A stretch of DNA of 64,000 nt from Robertmurraya dakarensis (GTDB lineage: Bacteria; Bacillota; Bacilli; Bacillales; Cytobacillaceae). The stretch lies in contig NZ_LT707409.1 of assembly GCF_900156875.1 (NCBI RefSeq), forward strand, positions 1,652,046 to 1,716,045. Reading direction: 5' to 3'. The number at the start of each line of letters is the position of its first letter. The stretch's first letter is position 1. This document shows, in pieces, positions 17,125-24,922 of the stretch. Below the pieces are notes generated by a model, which was not told the DNA's origin, made no database searches, and saw only the letters and a program-made list of their open reading frames with translations. The position numbers and the translations under genes were made by a program.

Positions 17125-17164
17125 ATAAACTTCCTCCATTCACTCTCACACATTACAGTGGTAA

Positions 17165-17207
17165 TTAGGAGCTAGTTCGAGAAAACCTAACTCAAACTAA
17201 CTCCTAA
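17165..17207 (-). other. Long intercistronic hairpin without U-tract
   Basis: Minus-strand RNA pairs 17 consecutive positions (TTAGGAGTTAGTTTGAG with CTCGAACTAGCTCCTAA, two G-U wobbles) around a 9-nt loop, 4 nt after the dehydrogenase stop. No run of U follows, so this looks like an mRNA processing or 3'-protection element inside the operon rather than a terminator. Confidence 0.6.
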
Positions 17208-17211
17208 ATTT

Positions 17212-18357
17212 TTATAAACCCATATTTTTTGCGATAATCGTTTTCATGATTTCATTTGTACCAGCATAAATTGAACCTACTGCCACATCACGGTATCTTC
17301 TTGCAATCTCATATTCTTCCATATAGCCGAAGCCGCCATGAAGCTGCATACAGTCATTAGCAACACTTTTTGCTAAATCTGTAAGCCACCACTTTGCCAT
17401 GGACACTTCATTTACAACATTTTCCTTCGCCATATGTCCAGTAATCAACCGATCAACAAACGTTTCCCCAATTTTAATTTTTGTAGCCATTTCAGCAATT
17501 TTAAATTGTGTATTTTGGAATTTACTGATTGGCTGCCCAAAAGCTGTACGCTGTTTGACGTAATCAATGGTGATATCAAGCATATGCTTACATGCTGTAA
17601 TACTGCCGATTGCAAGCATCAAACGTTCTTGCTGAAGCTTCTGCATCAAATAATAGAAGCCTTTTCCTTCTTCTCCAATTAAATTTTCTTTCGGCACGAT
17701 CGCATCTTCAAAAATCAATTCAGCTGTATCGTTAGAATGCTGCCCCATTTTACGAAGTTTTTTTCCTTTCCTAAACCCAGGGGTACCTTCTTCAACCACA
17801 ATTAAACTGATTCCCTTATGTTTCGGGACTGCATTTGGGTCCGTTACACAAACCACAATGACAAAGTTAGCTGAGTAACCATTCGTAATGAACGTCTTCT
17901 CTCCATTAATTACATAGCTATCTCCGTCTTTACGTGCAGTTGTTTTTACTCCTGCCAAGTCAGAACCAGTTCCAGGTTCTGTCATCGCAATCGCAGAAAT
18001 CATCTCGCCGCTGACTGCTTTTGGGAGCCATCTTTGTTTTTGCTCTTCTGAAGCGAACTCATCGATATATGGAATAACAATGTCATTGTGTAGTCCCATA
18101 CCTCCAGCACCTGCACCCACTTTATCAAGTTCTTCTGTAATAACAACAGAATAGCCGAAGTCGGCATTTGAGCCGCCATACTTTTCATCAACCCACGGAC
18201 ATAAGAATCCTTGTTCCCCCGCTTTTTTCCAGAATGATTTCGGTACTTGTTTTGCTTCTTCCCATTCCTCAAAATATGGATAAGCTTCAATCTCTAGGAA
18301 TTTACGAAAAGCTTTTCTGAAAATTTCATGTTCCTCAGTAAGATATGGTTTTGACAT
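17212..18357 (-). CDS. Acyl-CoA dehydrogenase, long-chain type (copy 1)
   Basis: About 381 residues from ATG 18357 (AAGGAG 8 nt upstream; earlier in-frame codons lack a site). It has AMTEPGTGSDLAGVKTTA, FITNGYSANFVIVV, YVKQRTAFGQPISKFQNTQ and the terminal SIYAGTNEIMK. Ala replaces the medium-chain Glu, while Glu in the helix-G segment QQERLMLAIG matches the base of long-chain and isovaleryl enzymes, so it should be active by that route. It makes a 2-enoyl-CoA with electrons going to ETF. Paralogue of 28589-29734. Confidence 0.9.
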   Translation of the reverse strand: MSKPYLTEEHEIFRKAFRKFLEIEAYPYFEEWEEAKQVPKSFWKKAGEQGFLCPWVDEKYGGSNADFGYSVVITEELDKVGAGAGGMGLHNDIVIPYIDEFASEEQKQRWLPKAVSGEMISAIAMTEPGTGSDLAGVKTTARKDGDSYVINGEKTFITNGYSANFVIVVCVTDPNAVPKHKGISLIVVEEGTPGFRKGKKLRKMGQHSNDTAELIFEDAIVPKENLIGEEGKGFYYLMQKLQQERLMLAIGSITACKHMLDITIDYVKQRTAFGQPISKFQNTQFKIAEMATKIKIGETFVDRLITGHMAKENVVNEVSMAKWWLTDLAKSVANDCMQLHGGFGYMEEYEIARRYRDVAVGSIYAGTNEIMKTIIAKNMGL

Positions 18358-18402
18358 AAGTTTATCTCCTTCATTTGTAATTTTATTAATATTCAAAAAA
18401 TT

Positions 18403-19893
18403 TTACTTATTTTTAAGCGGTGCTTTTAAAATCTTTCCAGTTGCATTTTTTGGCAGTTCATCTAAGAAATAAATCTTTCTTGGAACTTTATAGTGTGCTA
18501 AATTTTCTTTGCAATAAGCAATGATTTCTTCTGCAGTCGTTACTTGCTTTACCACTACATATGCAGCGATTTCCTCTCCGAATGTCTGATCCGCTTCACC
18601 GAGGACAGCACATTCCACAATGTCTGGGTGGCCATATAACACCTCTTCTACTTCACGAGGATACACATTATAGCCTCCACGGATGATCATATCTTTTTTA
18701 CGGTCAACAATATAGAGAAGTCCTCTTTCATCCTGTCTTCCGAGGTCACCCGTGTACACCCAGCCATCCTTAATTGTACTTTTCGTTTCTTCTTCCTTTT
18801 TATAGTAGCCTTTCATTGCGTTTGGCCCTTTGAAGATAATTTCGCCTACCTCGCCCACAGGAACTTCTCTATCATTTGGGTCAACAATTTTTAAATCTAA
18901 TCCTGGAAGCGGGAGTCCTACCGATCCGTGTACTTTTTCTACACCCGGAGGGAAACAGCTGATCATGACAGTGCTTTCTGTTTGTCCATATCCTTCCCCG
19001 ATATCCACACCCATGGTTTTATTGACTTTTTCGAGAATTTCAACCGGCAAGGAAGCTCCTCCGCAGCCAGCAACTCTTAATTGAGTAAAATCCAATTCAT
19101 TAATTTGAGGAAGATTTACAAACATCGTATACATCGTTGGAACTCCAAGGAAAATGGTTATTTTCTCATTAGCAATTTTTTCTAATATAACGTTTGGAAT
19201 AAAGCGTTCCTCTAAATAGATAGTAGAACCTGTGTAAACACTGTTTAACAAGCCTTGAATTTTTGCATAGGCATGGAATAGCGGCAGAACAACAAGAACA
19301 CGATCTTCACTTGTCATTTCTAGGAGGCCAGCGGCAGTTTTTGTCATCCATTCCATATTTCCATGCGTGATGAGAGCACCCTTTGGCTTACCCGTTGTAC
19401 CCGAGGTATAGATAATTTGTGCATGATCTTCTTCCTTTTTAGGAACAATGAAGTAATCCGCTGCTTCTCCATCGACTTCTCCCCAAGTAACGCAAGAATC
19501 CGCAGGCTTTAGCGAGAAGATGGTTTTAACGCTTGATAAATTACTCTGAGCCTTTTGAATTTCAATTAATCCAACTTCGTCAACGATTACCGCTTCTGCT
19601 TCTGAATCATTGAGGATATAAGTGATTTCCTTCTCCTTATAAGTTGGATTGATTGGAATGACAGTTGCACCTACTGACAATAAAGCAAAGTAAGAAATAA
19701 TATACTCTGGTTTATTCGCGACCATCAAACCAACATGAGAATTGTTTTGAATTCCATATTGTCTAAACCCCACAGCTTTTTGTTTCACTTTTTGAGACAG
19801 TTCTTGATAGGTGATCATTTCATCCTTAAAGACAATTACTGGATGTTTTGGACGATCTTGAGCAGAATTAAGTAACAGTTGAGCAATATTCAC
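18403..19893 (-). CDS. Acyl-CoA ligase (LcfA/FadD-like)
   Basis: A 496-residue AMP-forming ligase with YTSGTTGKPKGALITHG, YTGDLGRQDERG, DRKKDMIIRGGYNVYPREVEE and the catalytic lysine in NATGKILKAPL; all core motifs are intact. The start is GTG with AAAGGAGGG 6 nt before it. It lies 45 nt upstream of the dehydrogenase gene in the same direction, and a good cre candidate (19947-19962) lies about 55 nt before the start. It is more distant from the two paralogous ligases than they are from each other. Confidence 0.9.
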   Translation of the reverse strand: MNIAQLLLNSAQDRPKHPVIVFKDEMITYQELSQKVKQKAVGFRQYGIQNNSHVGLMVANKPEYIISYFALLSVGATVIPINPTYKEKEITYILNDSEAEAVIVDEVGLIEIQKAQSNLSSVKTIFSLKPADSCVTWGEVDGEAADYFIVPKKEEDHAQIIYTSGTTGKPKGALITHGNMEWMTKTAAGLLEMTSEDRVLVVLPLFHAYAKIQGLLNSVYTGSTIYLEERFIPNVILEKIANEKITIFLGVPTMYTMFVNLPQINELDFTQLRVAGCGGASLPVEILEKVNKTMGVDIGEGYGQTESTVMISCFPPGVEKVHGSVGLPLPGLDLKIVDPNDREVPVGEVGEIIFKGPNAMKGYYKKEEETKSTIKDGWVYTGDLGRQDERGLLYIVDRKKDMIIRGGYNVYPREVEEVLYGHPDIVECAVLGEADQTFGEEIAAYVVVKQVTTAEEIIAYCKENLAHYKVPRKIYFLDELPKNATGKILKAPLKNK

Positions 19894-19946
19894 TTTTATC
19901 CCTCCTTTAGTTAAGCTGGTTCAGTTTTAAACTATTAATCTATGAA

Positions 19947-19962
19947 TTTAAAGCGCTTACAT
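19947..19962 (-). promoter_or_regulatory. Candidate cre (CcpA) site
   Basis: TTTAAAGCGCTTACAT matches WTGNNARCGNWWWCAW at 15 of 16 positions (G to T at position 3), upstream of the ligase gene whose start codon is at 19893. In B. subtilis, fatty-acid degradation genes are known to be under CcpA as well as FadR. Confidence 0.55.
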
Positions 19963-20015
19963 TAACAGATTAAGTCTACTCTCATGATTAACATGAGGAT
20001 AACTTTGAAGGAGAA

Positions 20016-20058
20016 GATTCCAAAAACAACCGTATAGTAGTTCATTGCTTTTGGAATC
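20016..20058 (-). terminator. Weak hairpin after the crotonase gene
   Basis: GATTCCAAAA and TTTTGGAATC are perfect 10-bp arms with a 23-nt loop, 32 nt past the crotonase stop. On the minus strand the following bases are TTCTCC, so termination would be inefficient; on the plus strand AATTTTT follows. Confidence 0.4.
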
Positions 20059-20089
20059 AATTTTTCACATTAGCTGGATGATACTTGAT

Positions 20090-20878
20090 TTACTTCCCAG
20101 TCCAATTTGGCTTGCGTTTTTGAGCAAATGCCGTAGGACCTTCTTTCGCATCATCACTGCTAAATACTTCAGCAGTAAGCTGGTCGTTGAAGTTCCAAGC
20201 TTCTGGTGGAAAGCTGATCGTTGAATCAAGTCCGCGATAAACGATTTCCTTGCTGGCTTTTACAGCTAGCGGTGCATTTTCACAGATTTCTTCTGCTAGT
20301 TTAATAGCTGCTTCAAGTACTTCTTCATGTGGAACAACTTCATTAACAAGACCCCATTGTTTAGCTTCTGCAGCAGTAATAGGATTACCCGTAAGAATAG
20401 CTCGCATTGCAACTTTCTGAGGAATTTGTCTTGGAAGACGCAATAACCCTCCAGCAGCAGCAATCAGGCCGCGTTTTACTTCAGGCAGACCAAATGAAGC
20501 TCTTTCTGAGGCAACGATTAAGTCACATGCTAATGCAATTTCTGATCCTCCACCAAGTGCAAATCCATTAACAGCTGCGATAACTGGTTTTGCGACATTA
20601 TTTCGAACAATCCCTGCAAAGCCCCATTCTTTCATCTCATCTGTTGTTTTGATTCCGCCAGCAGCGATTTCTTTTAAATCTGCACCTGCAGAAAACGCTT
20701 TTTCTCCTGCACCAGTTAGTACAGCTACCCAAAGATCTGGATCCTGGTCGAACTCTTTCAAAGCTGTTCCTGTTTCAAGCCATAGCTGGCTATTTACTGA
20801 GTTCATAGCTTCTGGTCTATTAAATGTAATAATGGCGATATTGCCTCTTTTTTCAAATTTAATTGCTTCGAAATTCAT
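20090..20878 (-). CDS. Enoyl-CoA hydratase/isomerase (crotonase)
   Basis: About 262 residues from ATG 20878, which has GGAGGAG 7 nt upstream. Oxyanion-hole segments SAGADLKEI and FALGGGSEIALACD are present, and both catalytic glutamates appear to be conserved (GGGSE and FGLPEVK). It hydrates trans-2-enoyl-CoA in beta-oxidation. It carries the following ligase-dehydrogenase pair in the same direction, about 200 nt apart. The 390-nt gap upstream (20906-21298) is AT-rich and holds only its leader, with TTGATT/AATCAA inverted repeats and no ORF with a ribosome site. Confidence 0.9.
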   Translation of the reverse strand: MNFEAIKFEKRGNIAIITFNRPEAMNSVNSQLWLETGTALKEFDQDPDLWVAVLTGAGEKAFSAGADLKEIAAGGIKTTDEMKEWGFAGIVRNNVAKPVIAAVNGFALGGGSEIALACDLIVASERASFGLPEVKRGLIAAAGGLLRLPRQIPQKVAMRAILTGNPITAAEAKQWGLVNEVVPHEEVLEAAIKLAEEICENAPLAVKASKEIVYRGLDSTISFPPEAWNFNDQLTAEVFSSDDAKEGPTAFAQKRKPNWTGK

Positions 20879-21298
20879 ATCAATTCTCCTCCATTTCATG
20901 ATCAAAAAAAGTAATTAGTGAAGTTGAATACTCCTCCGATTGAAAGTAATGATTCTAGTCAGTATCACATTTTTGCAAATATGTATAACAAAGAGGATTT
21001 CTGTTAGTATACTATTACTATCTCGTAGACTCATTGATTCTTAAAATCAATTAGAGATTCAATAGTACTAAGGTAACACCACATGATTAACAGAAAACTG
21101 AAGAACCATATTTATTTTAATTATTTCAATTTTACAGAATATTCACTATATAACAATTATAAATTGCATGTTAACAACATACAACTAACAATATTTTATA
21201 GAATGTTCGTTACTATACATTTATATAGTGTTTTGTAAAAAAACATGCGTAATTAATTCAATTTTTTAACACCAATTTAAAAATATCAAGAATAGTAT

Positions 21299-22480
21299 TT
21301 AAAGAAAGCCCCGATCCCCTGAACGTTCACTTAGGATCAGCGCCATTTGCTTGGCCATATACTCGGAGTTATGGACCATGCCACTTCTTACCCAATATGA
21401 AATCATCCCGATCATCTCAAACGTTATATATTCAACATAGACATCCCGATTTACTGTATAAGATTCAAACTCTGGAACCAATAACTCCACCTTTTTATAA
21501 AAATAAACTCTCAGCTGGCCTCTTAGCTGTGCTAAAAAGCCTGGTACTGTTCTACCTGAAAACATCACTTTAAAGAAGAACGCTTGATCTTCTACATAAT
21601 TAAATATTGGCTGAATTGAGTCTTGTATTTTCTTTCCTTCCAATGGTATTTTCATTTCCATGGATTGAATTAAATGCAATATCTTTTCATCTATCATTTC
21701 GGCAGCTAAATCTTGCTTGCTTTTATAATGTGCATAGAATGTTGCACGATTATAATTTCCTGTTCTACATATATCAGTGATTGTTATTGATTCAAAGCCT
21801 TTCTGTTGTATTAACGAAAGTAGAGCATCTTTTAAATTTTGTTTCGTTCGCTGCACCCTGCGGTCTTCTTTACTACATACACTTAACTTCTCTTCGGTCC
21901 CTTTTAGGGTAAATAAACGTTGAGGATTTTCATTCAACACGATCTTAACTTGGTTTGCTATATAATCAGGCGAGTCTATCATTCCACTTTTGATCCAGTA
22001 AGAAATCATCCCTAAGGTTGCTGAAGTAATATACTTTCGATATAGTGTTAAATCAACGTCAGCACCGCAAGAAAGAATGATATGTTGATAGATCTCTTCT
22101 ATTGTATTAATGAAAAGAGGAATAAATCCTGGCACTCTTCTTTCACTTAACATCGTTTCAAAGAATAACGAATGTTCTTGAATATAAGTTAACATTACCA
22201 TCATAACAGGAGGCTGTTCGGAATGATCTTTCGCAGAATCTGAAAATGCCCTTTTCAGAACACTTTCACGAAATCCCTCTAATGTATCATTGATAACGTC
22301 ATCCAATAATTCATATTTATCATGATAATGTCCATAAAAAGTGACGCGGTTGACTTCTGCATACTTTGATATTTCCGTTAAAGTGATATCTTCAAATCTG
22401 TAATCGCGAAGCAGATATAAAAGGGCTTTCCTGAAACGAGCTCTTGTTTTGACTTTTCGTTGATCCATTTTCGTAACCAT
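21299..22480 (-). CDS. Tandem fusion of two TetR-family regulators
   Basis: At 393 residues it is twice a normal TetR. Two complete modules follow each other. Module 1 (about 8-195) has the helix-turn-helix FEDITLTEISKYAEVNRVTF and module 2 (about 208-390) has FESITITDICRTGNYNRATF. Each is followed by matching ligand-domain landmarks: SERRVPGF versus SGRTVPGF, and GMISYWIKSGMI versus GMISYWVRSGMV. The C-terminal part fits the Firmicutes-type TetR_C. The ATG has AGAGGTGATAAA before it. One chain could act as a built-in pseudo-dimer. A perfect 9-3-9 palindrome lies 90 bp upstream (22570-22590), a likely own operator. Confidence 0.88.
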   Translation of the reverse strand: MVTKMDQRKVKTRARFRKALLYLLRDYRFEDITLTEISKYAEVNRVTFYGHYHDKYELLDDVINDTLEGFRESVLKRAFSDSAKDHSEQPPVMMVMLTYIQEHSLFFETMLSERRVPGFIPLFINTIEEIYQHIILSCGADVDLTLYRKYITSATLGMISYWIKSGMIDSPDYIANQVKIVLNENPQRLFTLKGTEEKLSVCSKEDRRVQRTKQNLKDALLSLIQQKGFESITITDICRTGNYNRATFYAHYKSKQDLAAEMIDEKILHLIQSMEMKIPLEGKKIQDSIQPIFNYVEDQAFFFKVMFSGRTVPGFLAQLRGQLRVYFYKKVELLVPEFESYTVNRDVYVEYITFEMIGMISYWVRSGMVHNSEYMAKQMALILSERSGDRGFL

Positions 22481-22569
22481 TTTATCACCTCTTTTTCAAT
22501 TAAAAATCTTGCTTTCACAGTAATTTGAACTTAAATTTAATATTTGACAAAAATAAATAATCTCCTGCC

Positions 22570-22590
22570 TTCTCACTAGATTAGTGAGAA
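22570..22590. promoter_or_regulatory. Perfect 9-3-9 palindrome, candidate TetR operator
   Basis: TTCTCACTA, GAT, TAGTGAGAA: a perfect inverted repeat of 9-bp arms in the upstream region of the tandem TetR gene (start codon 22480). It is separate from the terminator hairpin that follows at 22600. The length and symmetry fit a TetR-family operator. Confidence 0.6.
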
Positions 22591-22599
22591 TTTAGGCAT

Positions 22600-22646
22600 A
22601 AAAAATGATTAAGCAGCACTTTGTCAATCCCTGCTTAACCATTTTT
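22600..22646 (-). terminator. Intrinsic terminator of the TetR gene at 22686
   Basis: On the minus strand AATGGTTAAGCAG pairs with CTGCTTAATCATT (one G-U), followed by TTTTT. It separates the two TetR genes. Confidence 0.75.
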
Positions 22647-22685
22647 CGAACATCGCTAAATACTTCGTTATTTTTCATTTGAAGA

Positions 22686-23285
22686 TCATAGTAATACTCC
22701 CTGCATGACAAAAGCATTAAAATGTTTTGAAATCTCATCAAAATTATAACCTTCATTTGGGGTATACCATCTTTGCATATAATTGTAAACTCCAAATATG
22801 GCAAATGTCATCAGTTTTGGATCTAAATCCTTACGGAACTCGTTCTTTTCGATTCCTTCAATGATAATGTTACGGAAAAGCTGATCTATCTCATCACCGA
22901 GTGCTGCTATTTCATCGCCAAATTCAGATTTGAACCATTCAATTGAGATCCACACAAATAACTCACTTTGATAGCGTTTAAAACCATTCATATGGTTTAA
23001 TAACGCCTTTTCAAGTTTGCGTGAAGGGGAATCTTTAGACTTGACAATGTTCTTTAAGTTCAGTGTCATCTCTGTTAGTGGTCTCTCCACTACAGCAAAT
23101 AATAGATCTTCTTTTTTATCGATATAATAATAGAGACTTCCCTTAAGGATTCCTACCTCAGAAGCAATATCTTCCAATGTCGCCTCCTTGTAGCCTTTTT
23201 CACGAAAAATTTTTGCAGCAGCATCAATAATTTTCATATATCTTTCACTTGATCTCTTCGATGCTTTCCTAGCATTTTTTCCCAA
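22686..23285 (-). CDS. TetR/AcrR family regulator
   Basis: A 199-residue TetR protein, paralogous to the one at 13988. The helix-turn-helix covers about 17-65 (ATLEDIASEVGILKGSLYYY); the C-terminal half has VYNYMQRWYTPNEG, as in KstR-like acyl-CoA sensors. The start is TTG with AAGGAG 8 nt upstream. Its promoter (23404-23432) is a good sigma-A site overlapped by a cre-like sequence and preceded by an exact CodY box, so this local regulator may pass carbon and amino-acid status to the acyl-CoA genes around it. Its targets are inferred, not seen. Confidence 0.85.
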   Translation of the reverse strand: MGKNARKASKRSSERYMKIIDAAAKIFREKGYKEATLEDIASEVGILKGSLYYYIDKKEDLLFAVVERPLTEMTLNLKNIVKSKDSPSRKLEKALLNHMNGFKRYQSELFVWISIEWFKSEFGDEIAALGDEIDQLFRNIIIEGIEKNEFRKDLDPKLMTFAIFGVYNYMQRWYTPNEGYNFDEISKHFNAFVMQGVLL

Positions 23286-23403
23286 AATAAGTTCTCCTTC
23301 CCATCACCATTGTCAGTGGGAGTACCATTTTGATTAGTCAAAGCTGTATGATTCTATAACGAAATAATTTGATTTATTCTGTTCTAACGTTTGTTTGATA
23401 TCT

Positions 23404-23432
23404 ATTATATCAACTTAGTAAAGCGTTTTCAA
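23404..23432 (-). promoter_or_regulatory. Sigma-A promoter of the TetR gene with overlapping cre-like site
   Basis: TTGAAA (23432-23427), a 17-bp spacer and TATAAT (23409-23404). The bases 23432-23417 read TTGAAAACGCTTTACT, 14 of 16 matches to the cre consensus, covering the -35 box. About 110 nt of leader precede the TTG start. Confidence 0.75.
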
Positions 23433-23444
23433 TCATGTTTTTTA

Positions 23445-23459
23445 AATTTTCTGAAAATT
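23445..23459. promoter_or_regulatory. Exact CodY box
   Basis: AATTTTCTGAAAATT is a 15/15 match to the CodY consensus AATTTTCWGAAAATT. It is centred about 55 bp upstream of the predicted TSS of the TetR gene. CodY senses branched-chain amino acids and GTP, which fits the branched-acyl and leucine metabolism in this window. Confidence 0.75.
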
Positions 23460-23588
23460 ATATAAGTTTTTCATCCTTCTATCTCTTAAATGACGATCTT
23501 GATGCCCGTCAGAGTTAGTCTTATTAAAATATTTAAAGATAGAAGAGTGTATTCTTCTCCAAAATATCTAGGTTTGATCTAAGTTCAT

Positions 23589-23614
23589 GGCTTTGAAAGT
23601 CATCCTTTCAAAGC
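23589..23614. terminator. Hairpin after the AbrB-like membrane gene
   Basis: GGCTTTGAAAG and CTTTCAAAGCC flank a short loop 17 nt past the stop of the gene at 23631. There is no T-run on the minus side, so termination is uncertain. The rest of the gap 23286-23630 holds the promoter, cre and CodY elements. Confidence 0.4.
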
Positions 23615-23630
23615 CTCTTATCTATTCACT

Positions 23631-24746
23631 CTAGCTAGAACTTCTTTTGGATTCTACAGTTTGTCTGTTTACTAAATAGCCAATAAATACTCTTAAAAAG
23701 GGAGGAACTACAAAAAAGATAAAGAACAATCTAAACAGCTGAAAACCAGCCACTATTGAAAGATCTGCATGTATCTCGGCAGCAATAATCCCCATTTGGT
23801 CCATCCCGCCTGGTGCTAGGCTTAAAAGACTGGTCGCAGCAGATAACTCCTTTCCATGTGCGAGAATCCAGCTTAGCGCAAAGGAACCAAGCAGTAGAAA
23901 CAAACCGCTCATAAAGGCCAATCCAGTCATTTCGAGTTTTTTATCAATTTTATCAGGTTTAATTAATAATCCAATATATGTACCAAGCATAAATTGTGAG
24001 GTATCTAATATCAACGAAGGAAGCGGAGGTCCTTGATAACCGACTAAACCCAAGAAAGCAGCAGCAAAAATAGGGCCCACTAGGAACGGAGTTGGTAGCT
24101 TCCATTTTTTGAAAAGATGGATAGCAGCTGCAATAACAGGAATAAAAAATAGTAAATCCGGAAACAGGTCAACAACTTTAACTGTCGGAGAGTGGATTGG
24201 CGAATCACCGCCCTGCTCTACCCCTATAATTGGTGAAAAAACAAGCATTGGGACAAACAGGATGATCATCATTAACCTCGATACTTGAAGAAAGGTTACA
24301 ACAGACACATTGATTCCTTTTATCTCCTCCGCTAACAGTACCATTTGCGAGAGACCGCCGGGAATACTGCCTATCAGTATAGTAGGATAGTCAATGCCCG
24401 ATATTTTTGAAACAACCCAAGCTAGTGCAAAACAAAAAGCAATAATCAAAATCGTCATCAAAAAGATTAATGGCAGCTGCTGCAGAATTAAAATAAGCGC
24501 ATCTTTCGTGAAAGACAAACCTATCGAGTATCCTACAACAATAATCGCAATATCACGTAATATCCTCGGCCAATATAAATCATGAACAAATCTACCCCCA
24601 ACTAAAACTGCTAACAGCGGTCCCAGAAGCCACGGAATAGGCAGATGAGTGAGCAAAGCCAAACTTACCCCTAAAAGGGCAATAGCTGCTGTCTTTAAAA
24701 TTGGGATAATTTTAGCTGTTGGAATACTTGTTAATTTCTTCCTCAT
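23631..24746 (-). CDS. AbrB-duplication family membrane protein
   Basis: About 371 residues with roughly ten membrane helices in two homologous halves: IPWLLGPLLAVLVGG in the first and TPFLVGPIFAAAFLG in the second, and SIPGGLSQMVLLAEE versus LAPGGMDQMGIIAAE. This is the AbrB duplication family (often mislabelled ammonia monooxygenase or AbrB regulator); it is a membrane protein, not the transition-state regulator. The function is unknown, possibly transport. ATG 24746 is chosen over TTG 24755, since AAAAGG touches the latter. It is a single gene, not clearly co-transcribed with its neighbours. Confidence 0.78.
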   Translation of the reverse strand: MRKKLTSIPTAKIIPILKTAAIALLGVSLALLTHLPIPWLLGPLLAVLVGGRFVHDLYWPRILRDIAIIVVGYSIGLSFTKDALILILQQLPLIFLMTILIIAFCFALAWVVSKISGIDYPTILIGSIPGGLSQMVLLAEEIKGINVSVVTFLQVSRLMMIILFVPMLVFSPIIGVEQGGDSPIHSPTVKVVDLFPDLLFFIPVIAAAIHLFKKWKLPTPFLVGPIFAAAFLGLVGYQGPPLPSLILDTSQFMLGTYIGLLIKPDKIDKKLEMTGLAFMSGLFLLLGSFALSWILAHGKELSAATSLLSLAPGGMDQMGIIAAEIHADLSIVAGFQLFRLFFIFFVVPPFLRVFIGYLVNRQTVESKRSSS

Positions 24747-24876
24747 ACCTAACAACCTTTTCTAATTGTGCCAACATAAGCTGCCCCCTAAGCTAATCTT
24801 TAAGGTACATTATACACTTTGTGGCAGAGAATGGTAAATTCTATGCTAATGAGGGGGATCTTAAAAGAAACGCAGT

Positions 24877-24917
24877 TAAAAAAAGAGACAAAATCATCAT
24901 GACTTTATCTCTTTTAT
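24877..24917 (-). terminator. Intrinsic terminator of the acetoacetate-CoA ligase operon
   Basis: On the minus strand AAAAGAGATAAAGTCAT pairs completely with ATGATTTTGTCTCTTTT (G-U pairs included), followed by further T, just after the stop at 24923. Confidence 0.85.
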
Positions 24918-24922
24918 AACGT

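Noticed and set aside
18388-18402. CodY-like sequence (13 of 15) between a ligase and a dehydrogenase gene
   Set aside because: It lies in a 45-nt gap inside an operon in very AT-rich DNA without a promoter next to it; chance is likely.
23631-24746. AbrB-family label read as a DNA-binding transition-state regulator
   Set aside because: The protein is an all-helical membrane protein with two internal repeats and has no DNA-binding AbrB domain.
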